Under the pieces are notes generated by a model. That model saw nothing but the letters and a program-made list of their open reading frames with translations. It searched no databases and was not told the origin of the DNA. The position numbers were made by a program, and so were the translations under genes. Of a DNA stretch of 15,632 bases, positions 4,794 to 12,468 are shown one piece after another. The stretch's first letter is position 1, and each line of letters begins with the position of its first letter. The stretch is taken from the NCBI GenBank assembly GCA_900770265.1, contig CAAGJR010000121.1, positions 1 through 15,632 on the forward strand, written 5' to 3'. The stretch comes from an uncultured Acidaminococcus sp. (lineage in GTDB: Bacteria; Bacillota; Negativicutes; Acidaminococcales; Acidaminococcaceae).

Positions 4794-6407
4794 TTACAAC
4801 AATTTCAACTTATGCCCTAAGAGCACCATGCGCCGGCCCACGAAGGGGATCTGGGCCAGTTCGGCTTCCGGCATGGTCTTCAGCACCAGCAGCAGCAGGG
4901 CGTACACCGGGATGGCCACCGCCATGCCCCCCAGGATGCTCCAGGCGCCCCAGTTGGGGACCAGGGTCAGGAAGCCCTTCACAGCCGCTCCCATGGCCAC
5001 AGCCGCCACAGCCGTCTTCAGCAGCTGCTTCAGCTCCAGGGAGAAGCCTGTGTATTTCTTGATGAAGAACAGATTCAGGATGGCCGCCACGCCGATATCC
5101 GCCACCGTGGCCCAGCTGGACCCCACGATGCCCATGGTGGGCGTCAGGTTCCAGTTCAGGAACACCTTGGAAGCCGCGGCGATGATCATGTTGATCACCG
5201 GGATCTTCGTCTTGCCCAGGCCCTGCAGGATGCCCGTGCTCACCTGGTGCAGCCCCAGGAGGAAGATGGCCCAGCTCATGGTCTCGATGGAAGGCCCGGC
5301 CTTGGGCGCGTTATAGATCAGGGCAGCCACCCGGCCCCCCAGTACATGGAGCCCGATGCTGCAGGGGATGGTGATCACGGCGGCCACAGAAAAGGCTGCC
5401 GCCACTTTCTCCCGGATGCCCTCCGTATCCTCCAGGGTCCGGGATTCGCTGATGGCCGGCACCAGGCTGATGGAAAGGGCCGCCGTCAAAATGGTGGACA
5501 TGTTCACCAGGGGTACGGCCATACCGGTCAGGTACCCGAACAGGGTGGTGGCCTCCGACATGGACCAGCCCCCGGCCATGAGCCGGCGGGGCACGATGAC
5601 CATATCCAGGTTGGACACGATGGGCAGCATCAGGCTGGCCATGGAAACGGGCAGGGCCAGCATGATGAGCCGTTTGATGATCTGTCCGGCCGGTTCCGGG
5701 TTCTGGGGTGGCACAGTTTCTTCGCCCTGGGGGAAGAACTTATGCTTCAGTTTCCGGTAGAAACCCAGCAGCACCAACAGGCCGCAGAATGCACCGGCGC
5801 CGGCACCCATGCTGGCCCCGGCCGCCGCGTAGGTCAATCCGTAGGGCAGCAGCAGGTACGAGAATGCGATCATGGTCACCACCCGGATCAGCTGCTCCGT
5901 GATTTCCGAACAGGCCGTGGGGGTCATGATCTGCCAGCCCTGGAAGTAACCCCGGAAGCTGGACAGGAACGTGACGAAGAACACGGCCGGTGCCAGGGCG
6001 ATGATGGAATAATAGGCCCGGGGATCCGGGATGAAGCCGGAATCCACCAGGAACCGGGCCAGAGCCAGCAGGGCCCCGGTGAACAGCATGCCCGTGGCCA
6101 GCATCATCCACAGGGACACCTTGAATACATGCTGGGCCCCGCCGTAATCCTTTTTGGCCACTTTTTCCGCCGTGACGATGGAAATGGCCACCGGGATGCC
6201 GGCGGACGAAACGGTGATGGCCATCAGGTAGATGGGGAACCCCATCTGGTACAGGCCGATGCCTTCGCCCCCCATGACCCGGGATAAGATCACCCAGTTC
6301 AGGGCCCCGATCACCTTCACCACGATGCTGGAAATGGTCAGGATCATGGTTCCCTTCAGGAACTTTTTGGTTTTGCTGTTTGCGGGAGTTTGTTCTTGCT
6401 GCTCCAT
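4794..6407 (-). CDS. MOP-superfamily flippase, MurJ/SpoVB-like polysaccharide transporter
   Basis: A 537-residue polytopic membrane protein with about 14 hydrophobic segments. It begins with KKFLKGTMILTISSIVVKVIG and continues LSRVMGGEGIGLYQMGFPIY, the pattern typical of the SpoVB/RfbX/MATE-like group in the MOP superfamily. Members flip lipid-linked cell-wall or polysaccharide precursors across the inner membrane; a lipid II or O-unit substrate is possible, and family membership alone does not decide. SpoVB homologues also occur in non-sporulating Firmicutes. The ATG at 6407 is preferred: AAAGG (6417-6421) lies nine bases upstream of it, whereas it directly abuts the other in-frame ATG at 6416. 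The next gene downstream is the M23 peptidase, so the pair has a cell-envelope theme. Confidence 0.88.
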   Translation of the reverse strand: MEQQEQTPANSKTKKFLKGTMILTISSIVVKVIGALNWVILSRVMGGEGIGLYQMGFPIYLMAITVSSAGIPVAISIVTAEKVAKKDYGGAQHVFKVSLWMMLATGMLFTGALLALARFLVDSGFIPDPRAYYSIIALAPAVFFVTFLSSFRGYFQGWQIMTPTACSEITEQLIRVVTMIAFSYLLLPYGLTYAAAGASMGAGAGAFCGLLVLLGFYRKLKHKFFPQGEETVPPQNPEPAGQIIKRLIMLALPVSMASLMLPIVSNLDMVIVPRRLMAGGWSMSEATTLFGYLTGMAVPLVNMSTILTAALSISLVPAISESRTLEDTEGIREKVAAAFSVAAVITIPCSIGLHVLGGRVAALIYNAPKAGPSIETMSWAIFLLGLHQVSTGILQGLGKTKIPVINMIIAAASKVFLNWNLTPTMGIVGSSWATVADIGVAAILNLFFIKKYTGFSLELKQLLKTAVAAVAMGAAVKGFLTLVPNWGAWSILGGMAVAIPVYALLLLVLKTMPEAELAQIPFVGRRMVLLGHKLKLL

Positions 6408-6435
6408 GCCACCCATCCTTTATCTTGAATCTGAA

Positions 6436-6464
6436 ACCGGGGTCTGCACGCTGGCGGCCCCGGT
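6436..6464 (-). other. GC hairpin in the flippase leader
   Basis: ACCGGGG and CCCCGGT pair over a 15-base loop, 14 bases upstream of the ribosome binding site (6417-6421). It could affect translation or mRNA stability; no T-run is present. A -10-like TAGAAT lies upstream near 6490 without a clear -35. Confidence 0.35.
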
Positions 6465-6571
6465 CCTGGTAATTCTCTGCAATCGTATTATTCTATCATA
6501 TTTTCATGGCTTTGGGCCACTTTCCTGTGATTCTTCCGGAAATAAATAACTGCGCACATCAAACGATAGAC

Positions 6572-6602
6572 CAGTCCAGTGGAGACTGGCGGAAAGTCCG
6601 GC
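6572..6602 (+). other. Two-hairpin island with an RNase P P4-like motif
   Basis: CCAGTC and GACTGG pair over a 7-base loop (6572-6590). GGAAAGTCCGG (6592-6602) follows at once. That 11-mer equals the conserved 5' strand of helix P4 in bacterial RNase P RNA. The remaining ~300 bases of a real RNase P RNA are absent, so this is at most a relic; chance resemblance is likely. Confidence 0.2.
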
Positions 6603-6730
6603 GAGTAAACAAGAAAAATTCTTTTTAGAGATAAATTCAAATTTCTCTTCCATTCTTCTGTTCTTATCTGTTATTGTAGCATATCACAGTCTTTCTGTTG
6701 CCTTTGCAACTGGATTTTTACCCCAAGTGT

Positions 6731-6760
6731 GTTATAATGGTATACACTTTAGAATGAGGT
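6731..6760 (+). promoter_or_regulatory. Extended -10 promoter and RBS of the giant activase gene
   Basis: TGTTATAAT (6730-6738) is a perfect extended -10 with TATAAT at 6733-6738; no good -35 at the right distance. GAGGT at 6756-6760 is the ribosome binding site, five bases before the ATG. The predicted 5' leader is only about 20 bases. Confidence 0.6.
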
Positions 6761-6765
6761 GCATT

Positions 6766-9700
6766 ATGAGTACGTATCGTGTAGGTTTAGACATCGGTTC
6801 CACCACGTGCAAGATCGTGGTGCTGGACAACCATTCCCATATGGTATTCTCCCGGTACAAACGGCACCAGGCCAATGTGGCCGGCGTCCTGCGGGAGGAA
6901 CTGAAAAATCTCCGTTCCCAGATCGGCGGCGCCAGCCTGAAGCTGAAAGTGACAGGCTCCGTGGGCATGGGGGTCGCAGAGAAATTCGACCTGCCTTTTG
7001 TGCAGGAAGTAATCGCGGCCACCAAATTCGTAAAGACCAAATACCCGGAAGTGGCCACCCTGATCGACATCGGGGGCGAAGACGCCAAAATCGTCTATAT
7101 TAAAAAGGATGGGAGCTGCGACCTGCGCATGAACGGCAACTGTGCCGGCGGTACCGGGGCCTTCCTGGACCAGATGGCTGTGCTGCTGGGGATTCCCATC
7201 GAACAGCTGAACGGGCTGGCGGAAAAAGCCCAGCACGTCCATTACATCGCGTCCCGCTGCGGCGTGTTCGCCAAGACGGACATCCAGAACCTGCTGGCCA
7301 AGAACGTAAGCCGGGAAGACATCGCCATCTCCATTTTCCATGCGGTGGCGGTACAGGTCATCGCCACGCTGAGCCACGGCTGCACCATCGAACCCAAGAT
7401 CCTGCTGTGCGGCGGGCCGCTGACGTTCATGCCGGCCCTGCGCAAGGCCCTCATGGACTGCCTGCAGATTCCCTATGTGAACTTCATCGTGCCGGAGAAC
7501 GCCAACCTGATCCCGGCCTATGGCACGGCGCTCAGTGCATCCGACGCACCGTCCATCAGCTTCGACAAGCTCATCGAAAAACTGGAGAGCGCCCCGAAGG
7601 TGTCCGTCCGGACCGACGATGTGCTGCCGCCCATCTTCAAATCGCCGGAAGACTACGCAGCCTGGAGAAAGGCCAAGGAAGCCGATTATATCCAGCTGAC
7701 GCCGCTGACGGCCGATACGAAGGAAGTGTACGTGGGCATCGACTCCGGTTCCACCACCACGAAACTGGTGGTCACGAACCCGAAAGACGAGATCCTGTTC
7801 ACCCATTACGGTCCCAACAACGGCAACCCCATCGGCGCCGTCCAGAAAGCCTTCGAAGCCTTCTACGCAGAATGCCTGAAAGTGGGGGCCAACCCCAAAA
7901 TCCTGGGCAGCTGCTCCACAGGCTACGGGGAAGACCTGATCAAGGCTGCCTTCGGCCTGAGGACCGGCATCATCGAGACCATCGCCCACTACCTGGCCGC
8001 CCGGAAAATCAACAAGGATGTTTCCTTCATCCTGGATATCGGCGGGCAGGACATGAAGGCCATCTTCGTGGACCACGGCGTCCTGAACCGGATGGAACTG
8101 AACGAATCCTGCTCCTCCGGCTGCGGCACGTTCCTGGAAACCTTCGCCAAGGGCCTGAACTACAGCGTCAGCGATTTTGCCAAGCTGGCCTGTGAAGCCA
8201 AGGAACCCTGCGACCTGGGCACCCGCTGCACCGTATTCATGAACTCCAAAGTGAAGCAGAGCCTGCGGGAAGGGGTCACCATTGCTGACATCTCCGCCGG
8301 TTTGGCCTATTCCGTCATCAAGAACTGCCTGTACAAGGTACTGAAGCTGCAGAACACCCATGAACTGGGCACGGATATCGTGCTCCAGGGCGGCACCATG
8401 AAGAACGATGCCGTGGTCCGGGCCTTTGAACTGCTCACCGGCACCACTGTACACCGCAGCAACATCCCCGAGATCATGGGAGCCTATGGCTGCGCCCTGT
8501 TCGCCCGGAGCCGGGCCGAAGGGGAAGTGACCCTGGACGAGATGATCCATGTGGCCAACTACACCGACAGCCAGCTCCAGTGCCACGGCTGCGAAAACAA
8601 CTGCCTGATCAAGAAATACAATTTCAGCAACGGCAGAGTGTACTTTTCCGGCAACAAATGCGAAAAGTTCTTCACCAACAACGGGGAAGACCAGAAGCCC
8701 GGGGAAAACATCTATGACTACAAATACCGGCTGCTGTTCGACCGGCCGGTGAACGAGGATGCCAAACGGACCATCGGCATCCCCCGCTGCCTGAACATGT
8801 ATGAAGACTATCCCTTCTGGCATGCCCTGTTCACCACCTGCGGCCTGAAAGTGCAGCTGTCCGATCCCTCCACCTTCAAGAACTACGAAGGCGGCATCCA
8901 CGATGTGATGAGCGACAATATCTGCTTCCCGGCCAAGCTGGTCCACGGCCACATCAATAACCTGATCCGCAAGCGGGTGAACCGGATCTTCATGCCCTAC
9001 GTAATCTACGAACGGCAGGACGACAAGCGGCAGCTGAACAGCTACAACTGTCCGGTGGTCTCCGGGTATTCTGACGTGATCAAGAGCGTGGTGGATACGG
9101 ACATCCCCATCGATTCCCCGCCCATCAACTTCCAGGATCCGAGCCTGCTGAAAAAACAGATCCGGAAATACCTGAGCTACATCGGGTTTGACCGGTTCAC
9201 CGCCGACAAGGCCCTGAAAGCGGCCCTCAAAGCCCAGGATGAATACGGCAAGGCCATCAAGGCCAAAAACGAGGAAATCCTGGCCCACAGCCGGAAGGAC
9301 CACCAGCTGACCATCCTGCTGGCCGGCCGTCCCTACCATACGGACCCGCTGATCCAGCACAAGCTCAGCGAATCCATCGCCGCCATGGGCATCAATGTGA
9401 TCAACGAAGACCTGGTGCGGGACGACAGTTCCATCACCGTGGACGATTCCTATCTGGTACGGCAGTGGGCCTACATCAACCGGATTTCCAAGGCCGCCGA
9501 CTGGGTGGCCCGTCAGGACAACTCCGTCCACTTCATGGAAATGACCTCCTTCGGCTGCGGCCCGGATGCCTTCCTCCAGGACGAGGTCCGGGGCATCCTC
9601 CAGCGCCACGGCAAAGCCCTGACCCTGCTGAAGATCGACGATGTGTCCAACATCGGTTCCCTGAAGCTGCGGGTCCGCTCCATGGTGGACAGCATCCGCT

Positions 9701-11055
9701 ACAATAAAGATGCCAAACCGAAGGAAACACCCTTTGAGCAGCCGCCCCGGTTCGAGAAGAGCATGAAGGATTACACCATCCTGTCTCCGTTCTTCACCCC
9801 GTTCATTTCGCCCCTGATCCCCTCCGTCATGAAGAACATCGGGTACCATGTGGTGACCCTGCCGGAAAGCACCATGCAGACGGCGGATCTGGGCCTGAAA
9901 TACGCCAACAACGAAGTATGCTACCCGGCCACCCTGGTGGTGGGCGACTTCATCCGGGCCCTGCAGTCCGGCAAATACGACCCCAGGAAGACCGCTGTGG
10001 CCATTACCCAGACCGGTGGCCAGTGCCGGGCGTCCAACTACTTCGGCCTGATCAAGCATGCGCTGATCGCCGCCGGGTTCAAGGATACACCGGTGATTTC
10101 CCTGGCCACCAGCAAGAACATCCAGAACGATCAGCCCGGGTTCGAAATCAACTGGCTGAAGATCGCCAAGATCACCATTTCCACCGTGCTGTTCTCTGAC
10201 TGCCTGTCCAAGTTCTTCAACGCTTCCGTAGTCCGGGAGACCGTAAAGGGCAAGGCCGCAGAACTGAAGGACAAGTACCTGGAACTGGCCAAGAAGGAAA
10301 TCGAAGCCAACAACTCCAATGGCCTGCTGAAGCTGCTGAAAGAGGCTGCCGCCGAATTCAACGCCCTAGCCAAACCGGATGTGCACCTGCCCCAGGTGGG
10401 CATCGTGGGCGAAATCTACCTGAAGTTCAACGCCTTTGCCCACAAGAACGTGACCGGCTGGCTCATGGACCACGGCATCGAAGTGATGCCGCCGCTCTTG
10501 ACCCCGTTCTTCATGCAGGCGTTCGTAAACCGGATCACCAACCGGAAATTCGGTCTGGAACGGCACCATGTCCCCAACGTGATTGTGGACGTGATCTACA
10601 TGTGGGTCACGAAACAGATCAAGAAGTTCAATGAAATCGGGGAACAGTTCTCCTATTTCACCCCCATCGAGGATATCTTCGACCTGGCCAACGACGGCAA
10701 GACCATCATCAACATGGCCGCCCAGTTCGGCGAAGGCTGGCTGCTGCCGGCGGAAATCGTGAACTTCGCCAAGCACGGCATCAACAATGTGATGAGCCTG
10801 CAGCCCTTCGGCTGCATCGCCAACCACATCATCTCCAAGGGCATCGAGAAGAAGGTCAAGGCCCTGTATCCCCAGCTGAACCTGCTGAGCCTGGACTTCG
10901 ACAGCAGCGTCAGCGACGCCAACGTGGCCAACCGGCTGCTGCTGTTCGTGGAGAACATCCAGACCTCCGATGCACCCCAGCCCAAGACCAAGGCCGAAAA
11001 GAAGAAGGAAGGCTTCTTCGACGAAAACCTGGCCCGCCGGGAAATCATGATTTAA
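6766..11055 (+). CDS. Giant 2-hydroxyacyl-CoA dehydratase activase-like protein (two BadF/BcrA-type domains plus DUF2229-like region)
   Basis: A 1,429-residue cytoplasmic protein. Two ASKHA ATPase domains of the BadF/BadG/BcrA/BcrD family come first. Domain 1 (about 4-258) has GLDIGSTTCK, DIGGEDAK, NGNCAGGTGAF (Cys126) and SRCGVFAK (Cys165). Domain 2 (about 322-585) has GIDSGSTTTK, DIGGQDMK, NESCSSGCGTF (Cys449) and TRCTVFMNS (Cys488). In the short activator HgdC of glutamate fermenters the equivalent cysteines bridge a [4Fe-4S] cluster between two subunits; here both pairs lie in one chain. A Cx2Cx3C motif (606, 609, 613) and Cys632 follow. The rest (about 640-1400) resembles the DUF2229/HgdB-like region, including LAGRPYHTDP and QPFGCIANH. 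Known relatives use ATP to push one electron to a dehydratase; the partner of this long form is unknown. The ATG at 6766 was chosen for its GAGGT site. No dehydratase subunit genes lie nearby. Confidence 0.9.
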   Translation: MSTYRVGLDIGSTTCKIVVLDNHSHMVFSRYKRHQANVAGVLREELKNLRSQIGGASLKLKVTGSVGMGVAEKFDLPFVQEVIAATKFVKTKYPEVATLIDIGGEDAKIVYIKKDGSCDLRMNGNCAGGTGAFLDQMAVLLGIPIEQLNGLAEKAQHVHYIASRCGVFAKTDIQNLLAKNVSREDIAISIFHAVAVQVIATLSHGCTIEPKILLCGGPLTFMPALRKALMDCLQIPYVNFIVPENANLIPAYGTALSASDAPSISFDKLIEKLESAPKVSVRTDDVLPPIFKSPEDYAAWRKAKEADYIQLTPLTADTKEVYVGIDSGSTTTKLVVTNPKDEILFTHYGPNNGNPIGAVQKAFEAFYAECLKVGANPKILGSCSTGYGEDLIKAAFGLRTGIIETIAHYLAARKINKDVSFILDIGGQDMKAIFVDHGVLNRMELNESCSSGCGTFLETFAKGLNYSVSDFAKLACEAKEPCDLGTRCTVFMNSKVKQSLREGVTIADISAGLAYSVIKNCLYKVLKLQNTHELGTDIVLQGGTMKNDAVVRAFELLTGTTVHRSNIPEIMGAYGCALFARSRAEGEVTLDEMIHVANYTDSQLQCHGCENNCLIKKYNFSNGRVYFSGNKCEKFFTNNGEDQKPGENIYDYKYRLLFDRPVNEDAKRTIGIPRCLNMYEDYPFWHALFTTCGLKVQLSDPSTFKNYEGGIHDVMSDNICFPAKLVHGHINNLIRKRVNRIFMPYVIYERQDDKRQLNSYNCPVVSGYSDVIKSVVDTDIPIDSPPINFQDPSLLKKQIRKYLSYIGFDRFTADKALKAALKAQDEYGKAIKAKNEEILAHSRKDHQLTILLAGRPYHTDPLIQHKLSESIAAMGINVINEDLVRDDSSITVDDSYLVRQWAYINRISKAADWVARQDNSVHFMEMTSFGCGPDAFLQDEVRGILQRHGKALTLLKIDDVSNIGSLKLRVRSMVDSIRYNKDAKPKETPFEQPPRFEKSMKDYTILSPFFTPFISPLIPSVMKNIGYHVVTLPESTMQTADLGLKYANNEVCYPATLVVGDFIRALQSGKYDPRKTAVAITQTGGQCRASNYFGLIKHALIAAGFKDTPVISLATSKNIQNDQPGFEINWLKIAKITISTVLFSDCLSKFFNASVVRETVKGKAAELKDKYLELAKKEIEANNSNGLLKLLKEAAAEFNALAKPDVHLPQVGIVGEIYLKFNAFAHKNVTGWLMDHGIEVMPPLLTPFFMQAFVNRITNRKFGLERHHVPNVIVDVIYMWVTKQIKKFNEIGEQFSYFTPIEDIFDLANDGKTIINMAAQFGEGWLLPAEIVNFAKHGINNVMSLQPFGCIANHIISKGIEKKVKALYPQLNLLSLDFDSSVSDANVANRLLLFVENIQTSDAPQPKTKAEKKKEGFFDENLARREIMI

Positions 11056-11058
11056 GCA

Positions 11059-11088
11059 AGAGCACCGCCATGGCGGTGCTCTCTTTTT
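11059..11088 (+). terminator. Intrinsic terminator of the giant activase gene
   Basis: A perfect 24-bp palindrome (11059-11082, arms AGAGCACCGC and GCGGTGCTCT) followed by TTTTT (11084-11088). It begins four bases after the stop codon. Confidence 0.93.
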
Positions 11089-11147
11089 GTTATGCATTAA
11101 AGTTATGGCTATCGCTACTTTTTCGGTATTAGCCCAATTCCCACCGT

Positions 11148-11167
11148 TATGGTATCCTAAGACCATA
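11148..11167 (+). promoter_or_regulatory. Possible promoter and inverted repeat before the methyltransferase gene
   Basis: TGGTATCCT (11150-11158) could act as an extended -10; the -35 region (TTAGCC near 11129) is weak. The same stretch forms the inverted repeat TATGGT, 8 bases, ACCATA (11148-11167), a possible operator. The 125-base leader is too short for an S-box (SAM) riboswitch, and no such motif was seen. Confidence 0.3.
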
Positions 11168-11212
11168 CTTTTCAAAAGACCTCTGAAACGACCATTGAAA
11201 GGAATGAATACC

Positions 11213-12337
11213 ATGACAGTAAAAAACAGACCCCCCTTCCGGTATGATATCGTTGGCAGCTTCCTGCGTCCGGCTGCCCTGAAAGAAAAACGGGACGAAT
11301 TCGCTGCCGGCAAAATCACGGCAGAAGCACTGAAAGCCGCCGAAGATGCCGCCATCGCCGACCTGGTGGCCAGGGAAAAAGAAGTAGGCCTCCACGCCGT
11401 CACCGACGGGGAATTCCGCCGCCGCTACTGGCACCTGGACTTTCTGACCGAACTGCAGGGCGTGACGGAAATCTCCGCCGAAAACTGGTCCGTCCATTTC
11501 AAAGGCGCCCAGCCCAAGGCCCGCACGGCCAAGATCACCGGCCTGGTGGATTTCGGCAGCCACCCGTTCCTGGCCCATTTCAAGGCCCTGCAGCAGATTG
11601 CCGGCAAGGACACCCTGGTAAAAATGACCATCCCTTCCCCCAGCATGCTGCACCTGATCTGCTGCGTCCGGGAAAAGCACTATGAACCCATTCCCCAGTA
11701 CCAGGACCAGAACCGGCTGTTCCATGATATCGCCATCGCCTACCAGCACGCCATCAAGGCCTTCTACGCCGCCGGCTGCCGGTACCTGCAGCTGGATGAC
11801 ACGAGCTGGGGCGAATTCTGCGACGCGGAGAAACGGAAAGCCTACGCAGAACGGGGCTTCGACCTGGATGAACTGGCCAGGCATTATGTGGAAATGATCA
11901 ACCGGGCCCTGGAAGCCACACCCGATGACATGACCATCACCATGCACATCTGCCGGGGCAACTTCCGCTCCACCTGGTTCTCCAGCGGCGGTTACGAGCC
12001 GATAGCCGAGACCCTGTTCGGCCACTGTAACGTGGACGGATTCTTCCTGGAATACGACAGCGACCGGGCCGGGGGCTTCGAACCCCTGCGCCACATCAGG
12101 GATCAGCAGGTGGTGCTGGGCCTGGTGACCTCCAAGACCCCGGAACTGGAAAAAGAGGAAGACATCATCGCCCGGATCCACGAAGCCGAGAAATATGTAC
12201 CCCTGGACCAGCTGTGCCTGAGTCCCCAGTGCGGGTTCTCCTCCACGGAGGAAGGCAACCTGCTGACAGAAAAAGAACAGTGGGGCAAGCTGCGGCTGAT
12301 CAAAGACATTGCAGAAAAGGTTTGGAAAGATGCATAA
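11213..12337 (+). CDS. Stand-alone MetE C-terminal-domain-like methyltransferase (YxjG/YxjH-like)
   Basis: A 374-residue protein matching only the catalytic C-terminal half of cobalamin-independent methionine synthase, close in length to Bacillus YxjG/YxjH. It has the N-terminal RYDIVGSFLRP motif, DDTSWGEFC near 195-203, and the expected zinc ligands: His245 and Cys247 in MHICRGNF, probably Glu280 in FLEYDSDR, and Cys340 in LSPQCGFSS. The family transfers a methyl group to a thiol such as homocysteine; the methyl donor cannot be read from the sequence, and the folate-binding N-terminal half of full MetE is missing. AAAGG lies too close to the ATG at 11204 but ten bases before the ATG at 11213, so the latter is used. 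It follows a strong terminator and appears to be its own transcription unit, convergent with the adhesin gene. Confidence 0.85.
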   Translation: MTVKNRPPFRYDIVGSFLRPAALKEKRDEFAAGKITAEALKAAEDAAIADLVAREKEVGLHAVTDGEFRRRYWHLDFLTELQGVTEISAENWSVHFKGAQPKARTAKITGLVDFGSHPFLAHFKALQQIAGKDTLVKMTIPSPSMLHLICCVREKHYEPIPQYQDQNRLFHDIAIAYQHAIKAFYAAGCRYLQLDDTSWGEFCDAEKRKAYAERGFDLDELARHYVEMINRALEATPDDMTITMHICRGNFRSTWFSSGGYEPIAETLFGHCNVDGFFLEYDSDRAGGFEPLRHIRDQQVVLGLVTSKTPELEKEEDIIARIHEAEKYVPLDQLCLSPQCGFSSTEEGNLLTEKEQWGKLRLIKDIAEKVWKDA

Positions 12338-12371
12338 AAAAGGGGGTGTGAACAATGCTTTTTCACACCCC
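12336..12371 (-). terminator. Terminator facing the adhesin gene
   Basis: GGGGTGTGAA and TTCACACCCC pair over 9 bases (12343-12371). On the minus strand the stem is followed by TTTTTT (12336-12341), so it best serves leftward transcription from the adhesin gene. The T-run overlaps the last base pairs of the methyltransferase stop codon region. Confidence 0.75.
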
Positions 12372-12372
12372 G

Positions 12373-12400
12373 TCACTAGTCACTAGTCTCTAGTCACTAG
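12373..12400. repeat. CTAG heptad tandem repeat, 4 units
   Basis: TCACTAG, TCACTAG, TCTCTAG, TCACTAG in perfect 7-bp register. Read on the minus strand this is CTAGTGA, CTAGAGA, CTAGTGA, CTAGTGA, the same unit order as at 3627-3647 plus one unit. It lies between two terminator hairpins in the convergent intergenic space. Confidence 0.85.
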
Positions 12401-12430
12401 CCGATGGAAGCCAACTGACGCTAGCGAAAT

Positions 12431-12466
12431 AAAGGCGCTGTGAATGATTTTTCACAGCGCCTTTTT
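12431..12466 (+). terminator. Terminator for rightward transcription
   Basis: AAAGGCGCTGTGAA and TTCACAGCGCCTTT pair perfectly over 14 bp with a 6-base loop, ending in TTTTT (12462-12466). It ends transcripts of the methyltransferase gene, 94 bases after its stop codon. It may also work leftward but has only AAA on that side. Confidence 0.85.
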
Positions 12467-12468
12467 CC

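Larger units (their letters stand above)
6422..6732. other. Divergent intergenic region, flippase / giant activase
   Basis: About 350 bases between divergent genes with no credible coding frame. It holds the flippase leader hairpin, a weak AT-rich promoter-like stretch near 6480-6510, a GC-rich island at 6564-6608 with two small hairpins and an RNase P-like motif, and a long AT-rich stretch (6609-6690). Apart from the activase promoter at its right end, nothing else was recognised. Confidence 0.6.

Noticed and set aside
5247..6287. A 346-codon plus-strand frame over the flippase gene
   Set aside because: Composition (many His, Gly, Gln, Asp) is that of a reversed membrane protein; no ribosome binding site.
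6787..10059. A 1,090-codon open frame on the minus strand through the giant activase gene
   Set aside because: Exact antisense of a gene with recognised ATPase motifs; the product is a Gly, Val, His and Asp-rich shadow without domains or a start signal.
11089..11212. SAM riboswitch (S-box) or T-box before the methyltransferase gene
   Set aside because: The leader between the previous terminator and the start is about 125 bases, lacks the conserved S-box or T-box motifs and has no downstream terminator.
12336..12466. A CRISPR-like array suggested by repeats between two hairpins
   Set aside because: The units are 7 bp in direct tandem without spacers; the hairpins are ordinary terminators.
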